Origin: Dactylorhiza incarnata
Taxonomy: Eukaryota > Streptophyta > Magnoliopsida > Asparagales > Orchidaceae
Direction: 5' to 3'
Assembly (NCBI GenBank): GCA_033032865.1
Contig: JAWHQI010000121.1
Coordinates: forward strand, 124,001 to 188,000
Length of the DNA: 64,000 nucleotides
Shown here: positions 1 through 11,065 of the stretch, piece after piece
Layout of the letters: each line of letters starts with the position of its first letter
Numbering within the stretch: position 1 is the stretch's first letter
The notes under the pieces: model-generated
Told to the model about the DNA's origin: nothing
Databases searched by the model: none
Seen by the model: only the letters and a program-made list of their open reading frames with translations
Translations under genes and position numbers: made by a program

Positions 1-357
1 GATCTTAGATCGAGAAACATATTCGCGTCATATGAATTCGAAGCAATTAAATTCAAAGATAAATCCTAGTTTTTCAAAACTAAACTATGAAAGAGATTAC
101 AAAATAAAACTACTTAAGAATTCATCCGATCAAATGTGATAAAATTAGCTACTCGTGATTGAAGAAAAAGAACATTTTATAACTATGAAAAGATAAGTAC
201 AAGTGTGAGTAAAGTAAATCTAAGCTATGAATTGGAATTGCAAAGCATAAAATAAATTTCATAAATAAATTTACACTAATGAAATTCAGAAAAACTACTC
301 TAAAATTGACACAATCGAAGCAAGGACTGGATCCCTTGACAATGGCAGCAGCTGAGA

Positions 358-364
358 ATTTATA
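358..364 (-). promoter_or_regulatory. R1 TATA box
   Basis: Minus-strand TATAAAT in CTCCTTATAAATTC context. The block recurs in most R1 units (for example near 34550, 39461, 45750, 47270 and 52050). The palindrome cluster lies just upstream in the sense direction, as expected for U3. Confidence 0.5.
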
Positions 365-384
365 AGGAGAAAATTCAGAAGTCA

Positions 385-535
385 CTCCACTAGGTCACGC
401 CCGTGACCTAGGGCGTGTACAGAGAAAAACTTCCAAAATTACACTGGGAAGCATTCGGGAGAAAATTGTAATTTTCCTCAGTACATGCCCGTGTTCTCGC
501 CCATGTCACGCCCATGATATTAGGGTGTGTACTTG
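385..535 (-). repeat. R1 U3 palindrome cluster
   Basis: Inverted 10-bp arms CTAGGTCACG / CGTGACCTAG with a CC spacer lie at 390-411. About 75 bp further on come more copies of the same CACGCCC / GGGCGTG words. The pattern recurs in the other R1 units with small changes, for example 31613-31640, 33057-33090, 37750-37785, 39483-39520 and 52074-52106. Confidence 0.75.
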
Positions 536-653
536 GAAAAATTCTCCAGAATTGTAGATAATCTCGTGCTCGTCCCGAAATGTGGTGGCACGTCCCGTAA
601 CTTTTCCTGGATTGAAAGTTATGATCATTTGAAATTCTGCAACCAGCATAGTC

Positions 654-836
654 TTATTCATTGTTTTTGGAGAGTACACGACCTTGGGTCACACCCATGA
701 CTTGATTAGAATAACATTCCTCGCTAGAATGATTTGCACCACAAAAATAACAAATAAGTTGGCACTTTCGTGCGGCTTCCAAAAGATTTACCTTATGTTG
801 AAGCTCGACAACTTTTGCGGCCAACTGAGATATCAT
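654..836 (-). pseudogene. R1 gag fragment, CCHC zinc knuckle
   Basis: A 60-residue ORF with a heptad-like helical start (QLAAKVVELQHKVNLLEAAR) followed by one zinc knuckle, CYFCGANHSSEEC (C-x2-C-x3-H-x4-C). That knuckle type is typical of the nucleocapsid part of plant Ty3/gypsy Gag. No capsid, protease or pol domain accompanies it. It lies about 140 bp downstream of the tRNA-Asp primer site on the same strand, where gag is expected. The same ORF recurs in other R1 units, often with a knuckle Cys lost. It is probably a relict; the knuckle here is intact. Confidence 0.6.
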
Positions 837-973
837 TATATTTTTTTGGAAAAAAGAAAATTAACAACCGTTACTTAATAGAAAGAAATTAAAAAAAACA
901 AAAAGAGAAATGGGGGCGGAGAAAGAGAATGATAAAAGTAATAAAATTTACGCTTTCAAAATATCAACAAAAA

Positions 974-991
974 TTCCCCGGCAATGACGCC
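974..991 (-). other. R1 primer-binding site (tRNA-Asp), mutated
   Basis: On the minus strand it reads TGGCGTCATTGCCGGGGA, two mismatches from the complement of the plant tRNA-Asp 3' end (TGGCGCCGTTGCCGGGGA). The LTR end, plus-strand TGATAGAG, starts six bases away. Confidence 0.8.
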
Positions 992-1219
992 AAAAACTTG
1001 ATAGAGATTTTATATAGCTTTAAAAATAATTCCAACTAACATCCCGATTTAGGCAAGTGTACCTATCGAAAATATAGTATAGGAAGGATGTCGTATTTTC
1101 CCGAGGCATGTTGAGTAATCTTACTCACATAAATTAATATTACTTTATCAGAAATAAAATAAAGTTTTGAAAATAATTAAAAGAAGAGAAACATTTGATC
1201 GAGAATACATCTTAAGTAA

Positions 1220-1224
1220 AATAC
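1220..1224. repeat. Target-site duplication of R2, left copy (AATAC)
   Basis: AATAC precedes the R2 LTR here and follows the last R2 LTR at 24033-24037. Removing everything between restores a continuous R1 sequence. Confidence 0.9.
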
Positions 1225-2293
1225 TGATGGCGCAAATCTCACACACCGCTATAGGCAGTAGCTCGACTGCGACACAAAATGGCAGTGTACCAATCGTTCA
1301 AGTAATATAAAATGAGGAGTAATCCCCGAGTATCGAATCTCAAAGGAACACAGTAAGATGGAGTTTATTATCGAGGAAGGACTTGAGATTGAAGTCCTAT
1401 CGAGCGGATGGATGCGGAAACGGGGATTTTTAGATTGTGGAAAATAAAGAGAAAATGCTACGACTACTCCTATGCAATGCCGCTATGCAATGCTTCGCTT
1501 GGCGAAATGGAGACTAGGCAGGCCTTGAGCGCGCTGCGTCGCAAGGGCGGATGAACGAGTAGGCAGACAGAATCGAACTATGCAGGCCTTGAGCGCGCTG
1601 CTTCGAAGGCCGAGTGGATTACACGGGCTGCGATGCCATGCTTCGGTAGGTGGATGGATGAGTAGGCTAACAGAGTGAGGGTCGTAAGCAACTCTTCAAC
1701 AAGCACGCCACTAGCAATTGCTAGTGCGGCGACGAACGTGACGGCGGGATGGAGGATGGAATGGGGCGCACCTCAAGCAACTCAAACAACAAACATTTCA
1801 CATAGACATGAAATATATAGAAATACAAACTAGTTTTAAGTGCAACTTCATCTTAATACATAGATCTAACTACGTACACATCAATAAGAGAAGAATAAGG
1901 CAAGAAATCGACCGAATCCGAAGTCTCGTTGTAGATTCACGGTTGAAATCGCCGGGTTGTCAATCCGCGTCCAAGCTCGGTCAGCAACTACGTCCGGGGT
2001 AGAGAAAGCTGTCATTACTCTCCAATGAGCCCGTCTTCTTCGTGTCACGATCCGGTAGAAGTTGCAAACTTCCTCTTGCTTGATGGTGATGGAGGCTAGG
2101 TCTTCCCTTGGAGTGCTAGGATGAAGGAGGAGGACGAGAGGAAGCTCCAGCTCAAGATTGGCGTGAAGAATAAGCCCGGAGCACCTCTATATGGTGGGCG
2201 GCGATGGAAGGGCGAAAAACCTGCGGAAGGGGCAAAAACGGCGGAGCTGGGCGGAAGAAATGCGTCGATCCCGACCTAATTCGCGAGCAGGTC

Positions 2294-2303
2294 AATATAT
2301 AGG
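2294..2303 (-). promoter_or_regulatory. R2 TATA box
   Basis: Minus-strand CCTATATATTGACC; equivalent sites lie near 7059-7066 and 23484-23492. It sits between the palindrome cluster (U3) and the rest of the LTR. Confidence 0.5.
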
Positions 2304-2317
2304 CGCTGGAATAAACA

Positions 2318-2580
2318 GTGCGCACGGTCATTGGCGCACGACCAGTGGTCGTGCGCACTAGCATCCTGTGATCTTGTGCCTGCCTGGACGGAGCCTGCAA
2401 GGTAAGAAAATTATAAAATACAATGTTCGCACGACCAATGGCGCACGACCAGTGGTCGTGCGTGCTATCGTAAGTGGTCGTGCGATAAGGAATACAGAAC
2501 TCAGATTTCAGGGGTTAAGTGCGCACGATCAGTGGCGCACGACCAGTGGTCGTGCACAATAGAACCAGTGATCGTGCGCT
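2318..2580 (-). repeat. R2 U3 array of CACGACCA/TGGTCGTG palindromes
   Basis: Repeated copies of an 11-bp arm GCGCACGACCA facing TGGTCGTGCGC across a single base (one perfect copy at 2334-2356), plus further half-sites. LTR B carries the array at 7081-7345, LTR C at 23507-23770 and the diverged solo LTR at 50525-50885. Confidence 0.85.
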
Positions 2581-2842
2581 GTGTTCCAGTACAGAATTGT
2601 ACCGGAAACACCTGCACGACACCTGTTCCAGCACAACCACGAATCCAGCCACTAAAAGTGGCACTTAACAATGCATAGCAACTACTAAAGGAGAATAACA
2701 CGAAATAACACCGAAAATGGGCCTAGAGGTGCACTTAGCATGAAGTATCAAATATAAGTGAAAACATGTCTAAAGTGAAGTGCAAAGACTAGAAAATCGG
2801 CCTAGATGAGTCCATAAATGTGTATATATTTGGGACTCATCA

Positions 2843-2855
2843 CACCCCCAGACTT
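2843..2855 (-). other. R2 polypurine tract
   Basis: Minus-strand AAGTCTGGGGGTG abuts the LTR start, the usual place for the plus-strand primer of plant gypsy elements. The same tract abuts LTR B at 7607-7619. Look-alikes occur inside the internal region at 3366-3380 and 4231-4243. Confidence 0.8.
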
Positions 2856-4673
2856 AACTATTTGCGCGTCCCGAGCAAACAAATTCTAAGCGAACGGGGA
2901 AAGAAAAGTAGATGGCTTAAAATTACAATACAGAGTACCATGAGAAGTCGCATGCTCACGTGCATAAGAAAAATAGTAGAGAAGATTTCTCATTATACAC
3001 AAACAGTTTATATATTTCTAAAAGAGTAAAAGCATATTACAACCACTCAAAATGGTGAACTACGGTGAATCATCCGGTCATGCATACGGAGAAAGTAAAC
3101 TAAGCGCTGAGATGAGCATTGCTCAAGATTGGGGTGCCGGACAAACTCCACCGAAATCCATCGGTGTCGGCAACCATAGGCTCGCCCGGTCACATTCTCT
3201 CCACGACACTAGATTGGTTCATAGCGTGAGTCGGTAGGACTTTAGGCAAGAGATGGGGCTTGGGTTACGGTGAGGTAAACAAAGATAAACCTGGAGGCTA
3301 CGCACTCCTAACCCAACATGAGCACAAGATAGAGCTACCTGCACGACGATAATAAACAAATGCACCACACCCCCAGACTTGGACTTTTACAACATAGGTG
3401 TGTGCAACGCCCACTCCCAATACCAAAATTTCAAAATTTTCAATTCAACTTTTTCATAACAATCCCCCTTTTTTTTTCTTTTCGTTCTCTTCTTCATTCT
3501 TCTTTTTCTTTCTTTTCTTTTTCAGCAAAAATATCAATGAATACACCCACAATTTTAACTATAATTTAAAGCTCAAATTTGGATGTGCGACTAGGTTAAG
3601 CTTTTAAGCTTTTGGTGCGATAAAAGTGGGGCTGAATCAAGAGGAAGGGGTAGGCACAAAGGGGCTAGCAAGGGTAGATGATAGGCATGAAATAAAAGCT
3701 CAATAGGGCCAAAATAATGGCCTACGTCATTCTCACGCACTAGAACTATCCTATGTCAATGCTTCAAGAATCGCTTGGGGCAAGTTCTAGTCACCGAGAA
3801 AGATTTTCCTTTCTCCCGACTCAAGCAATACGAGTCTAGCGATCATTTACACACATCCCTACGCTACCGTTTGATTCCACCGGATTCACCATTTGAGTGG
3901 AGTAAACAACATTTACACTAATAGAAAAAAAATATAAAACTATAAGTATAAAGAGAAGTCTAATCTACACAAATTTCTATGCAACCGAGCACTCGACTAC
4001 GAGCACTACTGGAGTCAACATTTTACTCTGCTACATAGTCCTAAGCCATCACCTAGACTTTCCCAAATAAGCAGGAAAATTAAATTCACAACAGAGCAGG
4101 CAAACAGATGAGTACGCGCTCAAGTGGGTGCTGTGGTGTGCAATGAAGATAAACAATACTAAATAAATGAAATAGAAATACTTCTAGCATGCAATGCAAT
4201 AGTGCACGTGCGTGGGCACACAGAACTACTCTCCCCCAGACTTAAACTAGACAATACACACAATATATATCTATGAAATTCAGAAAAGAGCTAGGGGAAG
4301 AGAGTACCCAATGCTCAGAAATGAGCATACCAAAAGATTGGTGTGTAAGCTAAAATGAAGCTACAACATCCGCCATCCAGAAGAAGGATACCTGCAGGGG
4401 TCAGCTCCGCAGAAACAAAAGAAAATAGAAAACTGAGAAAAAAAATACTACAAACTAAACATGATTAGATGAAATAAAAATGCAGAAAAGAAAGATAACT
4501 ACTGGGGTTATTGTCATCCCAACACGACTTATTCAAAAACTAAAGGTTCTAGCTAATGGGCGTATGAAAAAGGAAATGGACAGGTAATTGTTCTAATATG
4601 CGTGTCAGTAACGGGTACCGATACGGCGATAGAACAGTCACGCCTCTACCCGAATATAGATAAAACCTGCCCA
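2856..4673 (-). other. R2 internal region, non-coding 3' part
   Basis: About 1.8 kb without a believable ORF. It holds two extra polypurine-tract-like copies (3366-3380, 4231-4243) and a long tract that is nearly all pyrimidine on the plus strand (3463-3533), hence almost all purine in the element's RNA. The same region recurs at 7620-9482 and 52350-54059. Confidence 0.7.
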
Positions 4674-5788
4674 TCACAGGTAGAGGGAAAAAAAGTAAGA
4701 AGAGGAGGAGGCCTGGTCCTCACTCATCTCACCAAAACTATCCTTGCCCAGCAAGGTATCATCTCCAGGGAGGCAGCAGGAGGAGAAGGAAATGAATGAG
4801 GCTTCCTCTATGGAGGAGGTGTCAACCTCCTCACATATAAAGATACACTCATCATTGACTTGAGCATCATGCTCCAAGTCCTCCTGATGTACCTGTGAAG
4901 ACTCTACCTGCACAGGCTCAGATGAAGAAGGGGGGTCAGGAAAAAAAAGAGAAGAATGACATAAATAATCAAAAATCGGGGGAATGGTCCCGGTCTCACT
5001 CCCATCAGGTTGGGAAGTAAAATAATGTTCGCATTGTCATCAATGCTACAAGATTCGGTGGGATCAACGGTTGCCAGGCTTGGGATTTGGACTTCCTCCA
5101 CCGGTGCTGAGGAAAACTCCTCTTCACCTTGGAGGTTGTCCTCCTCCATAGGAGTAGGCAAAATAATAAGATCAACCGCCTCCTCTTGTGACACATCATC
5201 GACAATGTCATCAGAGACGAATGTAGTATGCACAACAGGGGGAAGAATAGTGCTCGGATAAAAGTCGAGCACCGATTCCTCACAAAGAATCGAATCCACT
5301 AGAGATGGTGGATGCACATGGAGAATAGGCTCAGCAATGTCGGTGCATAGATCAGCCGCACATCCGGTGACCGTGTCCATGCCATACCCTTCAAGATGTG
5401 AAGGTGACAAAGACACATAACCGGATGTTGAAGGTGTGCCGCCAGAGTTAGGAGTTGGGACGATCCGGATATCCGGCTCTTCATCCTCGTCCAATTGGCG
5501 AAGATAAGCAGCATAATCCTTCAAGGCATGATCTGTGCTCCGACAAAACTGGCACTGCCTAGCGGGCTTCTTTGGCACAGCGGGTGCTGAAGCCGAAAAG
5601 AAGTATGACGGTAAAGGCTCAGCAGAGTAGCCATAAGACTTACGCGCACCATGTGGAGTACCTGACGAAGTCGGTGCTCCATATGCTGGGCTATAAGAAT
5701 TATGCCTACTATTCTCCGTAGGGCATTCATCACTAGAGTGGGCGGTAGCTCCACACCAACGGCAACGGATATTAAGATGTGCCCACAT
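4674..5788 (-). pseudogene. R2 gag-like protein, copy A (frameshifted)
   Basis: The 294-residue ORF (5788 down to 4904) has two CCHC zinc knuckles near its start: C9-C12-H17-C22 and C79-C82-H87 with Tyr92 where the last Cys should be. A Ser/Pro-rich linker separates them and a long acidic tail follows. Copy B keeps Cys at that last position. One G is missing near 5011-5013 relative to copy B, so the frame shifts and the acidic C-terminus continues in another frame to 4674. The frame is open upstream of the chosen Met to about 5854. There is no capsid-like domain and no protease or pol. It probably derives from a nucleic-acid-binding Gag; function is inferred from the knuckles only. Confidence 0.65.
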
Positions 5789-5978
5789 AGTGCGAAGATA
5801 AAACGATTCAAAACGAAGGACACTATTGTGCGAAATACCACACCTAACAAAAATTACTAAAGCAACCTAATTAAAACAGGAAAATAAAATAAAAAGAAAT
5901 AAACAAAGAAATGCAATTTACAAATGGAAGGGCTTCTCTCTCAGGTTCTCCCTCTCCAGAAAACTCACACGACTGTGT

Positions 5979-5996
5979 TTCCCGGCAACGGCGCCA
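5979..5996 (-). other. R2 primer-binding site (tRNA-Asp)
   Basis: Minus strand TGGCGCCGTTGCCGGGAA, complementary to the tRNA-Asp 3' end, six bases after the LTR B end. Confidence 0.88.
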
Positions 5997-6002
5997 AAAA
6001 CT

Positions 6003-7606
6003 TGATGGCGCAAATCTCACACACTGCTATAGGCGATAGCTCGACTGCGACACGAAACGGCAGTGTACCGATCGTTCAAGTAATATAAAACGAGGAGTAA
6101 TCCCGGAGTATCGAATCTCAAAGGAACACAGTAAGGTGGAGTTTATTATCGAGGAAGGACTTGGGATTGAAGTCCTTTCGAGCGGATGGATGCGGAAACG
6201 GGGATTTTTAGATTGTGGAAAATAAAGAGAAAATGCTATGACTACTCCTATGCAATGCTTCGCTTGGCGGAATGGAGACTAGGCAGGCCTTGAGCGCGCT
6301 GCGTCGCAAGGGCGGATGGACGAGTAGGCAGACGGAATTGAACTATGCAGGCCTTGAGCGCGCTGCTTCGAAGGGCGAGTGGATTACACGGGCCGCGATG
6401 CCACGCTTCGGTAGGCGGATGGACGAGTAGGCTAACAGAGTGAGGTCGTAAGCACCTCTTCAACAAGCACGCCACTAGCAATTGCTAGTGCGGCGACGAA
6501 CGTGACGGCGGGATGGAGGATGGAATGGGGCGCACCTCAAGCAACTCAAACAACAAACATTTCACATAGACATGAAATATATAGAAATACAAACTAGTTT
6601 TAAGTGCAACTTCATCTTAATACATAGATCTAACTACATACACATCAATAAGAGAAGAATAAGGCAAGAAATCGACCGAATCCGAAGTCTCATTATAGAT
6701 TCACGGTTGGAATCGCCGGGTTGTCAATCCGTGTCCAAGCTCGGTCCGCAACTACGTCCGGGGTAGAGAAAGCTGTCACTACTCTCCAATGAGCCCGTCT
6801 TCTTCGTGTCACGATCCGGTAGAAGTTGCAAACTTCCTCTTGCTTGATGGTGATGGCGGCTAGGTCTTCCCTTGGAGTGCTAGGATGAAGGAGGAGGCCG
6901 AGAGGAAGCTCCGGCTCAATATTGGCGTGAAGAACAAGCCCGGAGCACCTCCATATGGTGGGAGGCGATGGAGGGGCGAAAAACTTGCGGAAGGGGCGAA
7001 AACGGCGGAGCTGGGCGGAAGAAAAACGTCGATCCCGACCTAATTCGCGAGCAGGTCAATATATAGGCGCTGGAATAAACAGTGCGCACGGTCATTGGCG
7101 CACGACCAGTGGTCGTGCGCACTAGCATCCTGTGATCGTGCGCTTGCCTGGACGGAGCCTGCAAGGTAAGAAAATTATAAAATACAATGTTCGCACGACC
7201 AATGGCACACGACCAGTGGTCGTGCGCGCTATCGTAAGTGGTCGTGCGATAAGGAAGATAGAACTCAGATTTCAAGGGTTAAGTGCGCACGATCAGTGGC
7301 GCACGACCAGTGGTCGTGCACAATAGAACCAGTGATCGTGCGCTGTGTTCCTGTACAGAATTGTGCCGGAAACACCTGCACGACACCTGTTCCAGCACAA
7401 CCACGAATCCAGCCACTGAAAGTGGCACTTAACAATGCATAGCAACTACTAAAGGAGAATAACACGAAATAACACCGAAAACGGGCCTAGAGGTGCACTT
7501 AGCATGGAGTATCAAATATAAGTGAAAACATGTCTAAAGTGAAGTGCAAAGACTAGAAAATCGGCCTAGATGAGTCCATAAATGTGTATATATTTGGGAC
7601 TCATCA
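6003..7606 (-). repeat. R2 LTR B (shared middle LTR)
   Basis: An LTR of 1604 bp with TGATG/CATCA ends. A primer site is on its left and a polypurine tract on its right, so it is both the 5' LTR of the left internal region and the 3' LTR of the right one. It lacks a short duplicated segment present in LTRs A and C near the GCAATGCCGCTATGCAATG word. Confidence 0.9.
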
Positions 7607-9482
7607 TACCCCCAGACTTATCTGTTTGCGTTTCCCGAGCAAACAAATTCTAAGCGAACTGGGAAAGAAAAATAGATGGTTTAAAATTACAATACAGAGT
7701 ACCATGCGAAGTCGCATGCTCACGTGCATAAGAAAAATAGTAGAGAAGATTTCTCATTATACACAAACAATTTATATATTTCTAAAAGAGTAAAAGCATA
7801 TTACAACCACTCAAAATGGTGAACTACGGTGAATCATCCGGTCATGCATACGGAGAAAGTAAACTAAGCGCTGAGATGAGCATTGCTCAAGATTGGGGTG
7901 CCGGACAAACTCCACCGAAATCCATCGGTGTCGGCGACCATAGGCTCGCCCGGTCACATTCTCTCCATGACACTAGATTGGTTCATAGCGTGAGTCGGTA
8001 GGACTTTAGGCAAGAGATGGGGCTTGGGTTACGGTGAGGTAAAAAAAGATAAACCTGGAGGCTACGCACACCTAACCCAACATGAGCACAAGATAGAGCT
8101 ACCTGCACGACGATAATAAACAAATGCACCACACCCCCAGACTTGGACTTTTACAACATAGGTGTGTGCAACGCCCACTCCCAATACCAAAATTTCAAAA
8201 TTTTCAATTCAACTTTTTCATAACAATCCCCTTTTTTTTTCTCTTCTTCATTCTTCTTTTTCTTTTTCAGCAAAAATATCAATGAATACACCCACAATTT
8301 CCACTATAGAAATTACCACATCAACACCCCCCAAAATGTAAACATAACTATAATTTAAAGCTCAAATTTGGATGTGCGACTAGGTTAAGCTTTTAAGCTT
8401 TTGGTGCCATAAAAGTGGGGTTGAATCAAGAGTAAGGGGTAGGCACAAAGGGGCTAGCAAGGGTAGATGATAGGCATGAAATAAAAAGCTCAACCGGGCC
8501 AAAATAATGGCCTACGTCATTCTCACGCACTAGAACTATCCTATGTCAATGCTTCAAGAATCGCATGGGGCAAGTTCTAGTCACCGAGAAAGATTTTCCT
8601 TTCTCCCGACTCAAGCAATACGAGTCTAGCGATCGTTTACACACATCCCTACGCTACCGTTTGATTCCACCGGATTCACCATTTGAGTGGAGTAAATAAC
8701 ATTTACAATAATAGAAAAAAATATAAAACTATAAGTATAAAGAGAAGTCTAATCTACACAAATTTCTATGCAACCGAGCACTCGACTAGGAGCACTACTT
8801 GAGTCAACATTTTACTCTGCTACATAGTCCTAAGCCATCACCTAGACTTTCCTAAATAAGCAGGAAAATTAAATTCACAACAGAGCAGGCAAACAGATGA
8901 GTACGCGCTCAAGTGGGTGTTGTGGTGTGCAATGAAGATAAACAATACTAAATAAATGAAATAGAAATACTTCTAGCATGCAATGTAATAGTGCACGTGC
9001 GTGGGCACACAGAACTACTCTCCCCAGACTTAAACTAGACAATACACATAATATATATCTATGAAATTCAGAAAAGAGCTAGGGGAAGAGAGTACCCAAT
9101 GCTCAGAAATGAGCATATCAGAAGATTGGTGTGTAAGCTAAAATGAAGCTACAACATCTGCCATCTAGAAGAAGGATACCTGCAGGGGTCAGCTCCGCAG
9201 AAACAAAAGAAAATAGAAAACTGAGAAAAAAAATACTACAAACTAAACATGATTAGATGAAATAAAAATGCAGAAAAGAAAGATAACTACTGGGGTTATT
9301 GTCATCCCAGCACGACTTATTCAAAAACTAAAGGTTCTAGCTAATGGGCGTATGAAAAAGGAAATGGACAGGTAATTGTTCTAATATGCGTGTCGGTAAT
9401 GGGTACCGATATGGCGATAGAACAGTTACGCCTCTACCCGAATATAGATAAAACCCACCCATCACAGGTAGAGGGAAAAAAA
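7607..9482 (-). other. R2 internal region copy B, left part
   Basis: Close match to 2843-4686. It carries the polypurine tract (7607-7619), two look-alikes (8131-8144, 9019-9031) and a shortened pyrimidine tract (8227-8268). It is interrupted at a run of seven A by the copia element and continues at 21099. No gene. Confidence 0.8.
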
Positions 9483-9620
9483 TGTTGGAACAACCCTTTT
9501 ACTGTTTTGGGCTAGGATCACTATGTACTGATTAGGATCAGTTGACCCCATTGTATAGTTTAAGGGTCAAGTCTGTAGGCTGATAAATTAGCTAGAACTT
9601 AAGATTAAATCTAAGGTTCC

Positions 9621-9899
9621 CAGCGCTCAACAAATGGCTTGCAGCGTTCGACGAATGGCAAGTGGCGTTCGACGAATGTCTAGCATCGTTCGACAAATTG
9701 TTCTCAGAAAACATAAATATTACAGCCAGTTCCAGCACTCGACATTCTCTGATCAGTGTTCGACAAATGGCTAGCAGTGCTCGACAGATGGCTCCCAGCG
9801 TTCGACAGTTTTTACTCACAGCGCTCGACAGTTTTCCAGCCAGCGTTCGACATATTCTGGACAGCGCTCGACAGATTATAGCCAGCGTTCGACAGATCA
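9621..9899 (+). repeat. Copia U3 array of G(T/C)TCGAC motifs
   Basis: About 12 copies of a degenerate word AGCGTTCGACAGATGGC spaced roughly 20-45 bp apart; all but one keep TCGAC. The same array is at 19790-20062 (3' LTR) and 54199-54475 (copy 2). It ends about 275 bp upstream of the TA repeat. Confidence 0.85.
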
Positions 9900-10170
9900 T
9901 TTATTGAAGCCCAGATTTGTTATCAACTATATTCTATCTATCCTAACAGCAAAACGACGAATATAACAGATCTATTTAATATCCTTTGGATGTATCCTGA
10001 CAGATAAGGAAGGATATTAAACTGAGTTAATATATTCCCTTCTTTCCTTTTTCCAAGGCAGCAATAGCCGTTGACATTTAATGAAAAGGAATCTTTTCAC
10101 AGTCAAAAATAAAAAGGACCTGCCAAAAATCATTTGAGTGGACAGAATTCAAACATTGTTCCATTACAGA

Positions 10171-10174
<4 letters not shown>

Positions 10175-10201
<27 letters not shown>
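10175..10201 (+). promoter_or_regulatory. TA microsatellite at the copia TATA position
   Basis: An AT dinucleotide run of about 27 bp. In the 3' LTR it is about 15 bp (20337-20351) and in copy 2 about 45 bp (54748-54792). It is the only TATA-like sequence downstream of the motif array and upstream of the purine-rich GAAAAAGAAGAAGAAG leader, so it probably serves as the core promoter; that role is inference. Confidence 0.5.
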
Positions 10202-10950
10202 GAAAAAGAAGAAGAAGCATATAGAGAAAAAGAGACATCTCAGAAAGCATTTTTTCTTCACCTTCTTCTACAAGCAGCACAAAAACTTCTGAGAACATCA
10301 TCCTCAAGAGCATTCACTCAGAATCTGCTGCAAATTCAGATCTTCTAAAAAGAGCAACAAGCAATCTGAAGAACCTGTTCTTCCAGATCAATCTGCTATA
10401 GGAGATCTTAGTTTTCAAGAGAAAGCTCCTTCATCTTTTGTTAAATACTTCAATCTGACAGGGGGAGCTTTATAACAACATCCACTAGAGTCTTCTCTCA
10501 GCATCTTGACAGAGAAGAACACTATAAACTCTTTCTTACCTCTCTTGTACAGGGTTATAACTCCCTTCAAAAGTTAACTCTCGGTGACAGCGTACCTTAG
10601 CAAAAACCTACAGTTTGGTTAGAGCACCTTATCAACAGCTCACCTGGTGTGAGGGCACCTTATCAACAACCTCCTAGTGGATTCCTACCAAATGTGGTAG
10701 AAGAGTAGACGTACCCAGATTTATTGGGGAACTACTATAGCTCCTTGTGTCTTCTGTGTTTGATTATTTTCTGTGCTTGTGCTGTTTGTTTTGTGATTAC
10801 ATTTACTTAATCTTTCTGTTTATATAATTCTCACACTGCTTACACTTATATATAATACTATTTTAATTCCGCTATAAAAACTAAGGAAAAGTTTTAATAC
10901 TCTATTTACCCCCCTCTAGAGTAACTTAAGATCTAACCTCCACTTTCAAT

Positions 10951-10962
10951 TGGTATCAGAGG
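10951..10962 (+). other. Copia primer-binding site (tRNA-iMet)
   Basis: TGGTATCAGAGG, two bases after the LTR. It matches the complement of the initiator tRNA-Met 3' end (TGGTATCAGAGC) except the last base. Confidence 0.93.
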
Positions 10963-11065
10963 AGGGTTGATTCTTTTCAGACTAACATCTGAATCACAAA
11001 GATCAACCAGATCTTAATTTGTCTAAGAGCTTCTTTATTTAAGAATTTTATATCATTCAAAACTC

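Larger units (their letters stand above)
1..1224 (-). mobile_element. R1 tandem LTR-element array, first unit
   Basis: This is part of a roughly 1.5-kb unit repeated head to tail in this window. Read on the minus strand, a unit runs: tRNA-Asp primer-binding site, leader, small zinc-knuckle gag fragment, palindromic GTCACGCCC-type cluster, TATA box (minus TATAAAT at 358-364), long R/U5-like stretch, then the next primer-binding site. The block stops at 1224, where the R2 element begins, and the same R1 sequence resumes at 24038, so R2 is an insertion. The LTR end next to the primer site (plus-strand TGATAGAG) is clear; I could not fix the other LTR end. Confidence 0.8.
1225..2842 (-). repeat. 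R2 LTR A (3' LTR)
   Basis: An LTR of 1618 bp bounded by TGATG/CATCA. From its plus-strand start it holds a GC-rich stretch with GCAGGCCTTGAGCGCGCTGC words, then a minus-strand TATA near 2294-2303, then the U3 palindrome cluster at 2318-2580. The polypurine tract follows at 2843. It closely matches LTRs B and C. Small ORFs inside it show no recognisable protein. Confidence 0.9.
9483..10948 (+). repeat. Copia copy 1, 5' LTR
   Basis: Starts TGTTGGAACAACCC and ends CCTCCACTTTCA, followed by AT and the primer site. Contains the TCGAC motif array (9621-9899), a TA-repeat TATA region (10175-10201), and the CACCCCCCTCTAGAG segment near its end. Confidence 0.93.

Noticed and set aside
2368..2562. Plus-strand ORFs of 64 residues repeated in each R2 LTR
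   Set aside because: Antisense to the element and made of the palindrome array; conservation reflects LTR identity only.
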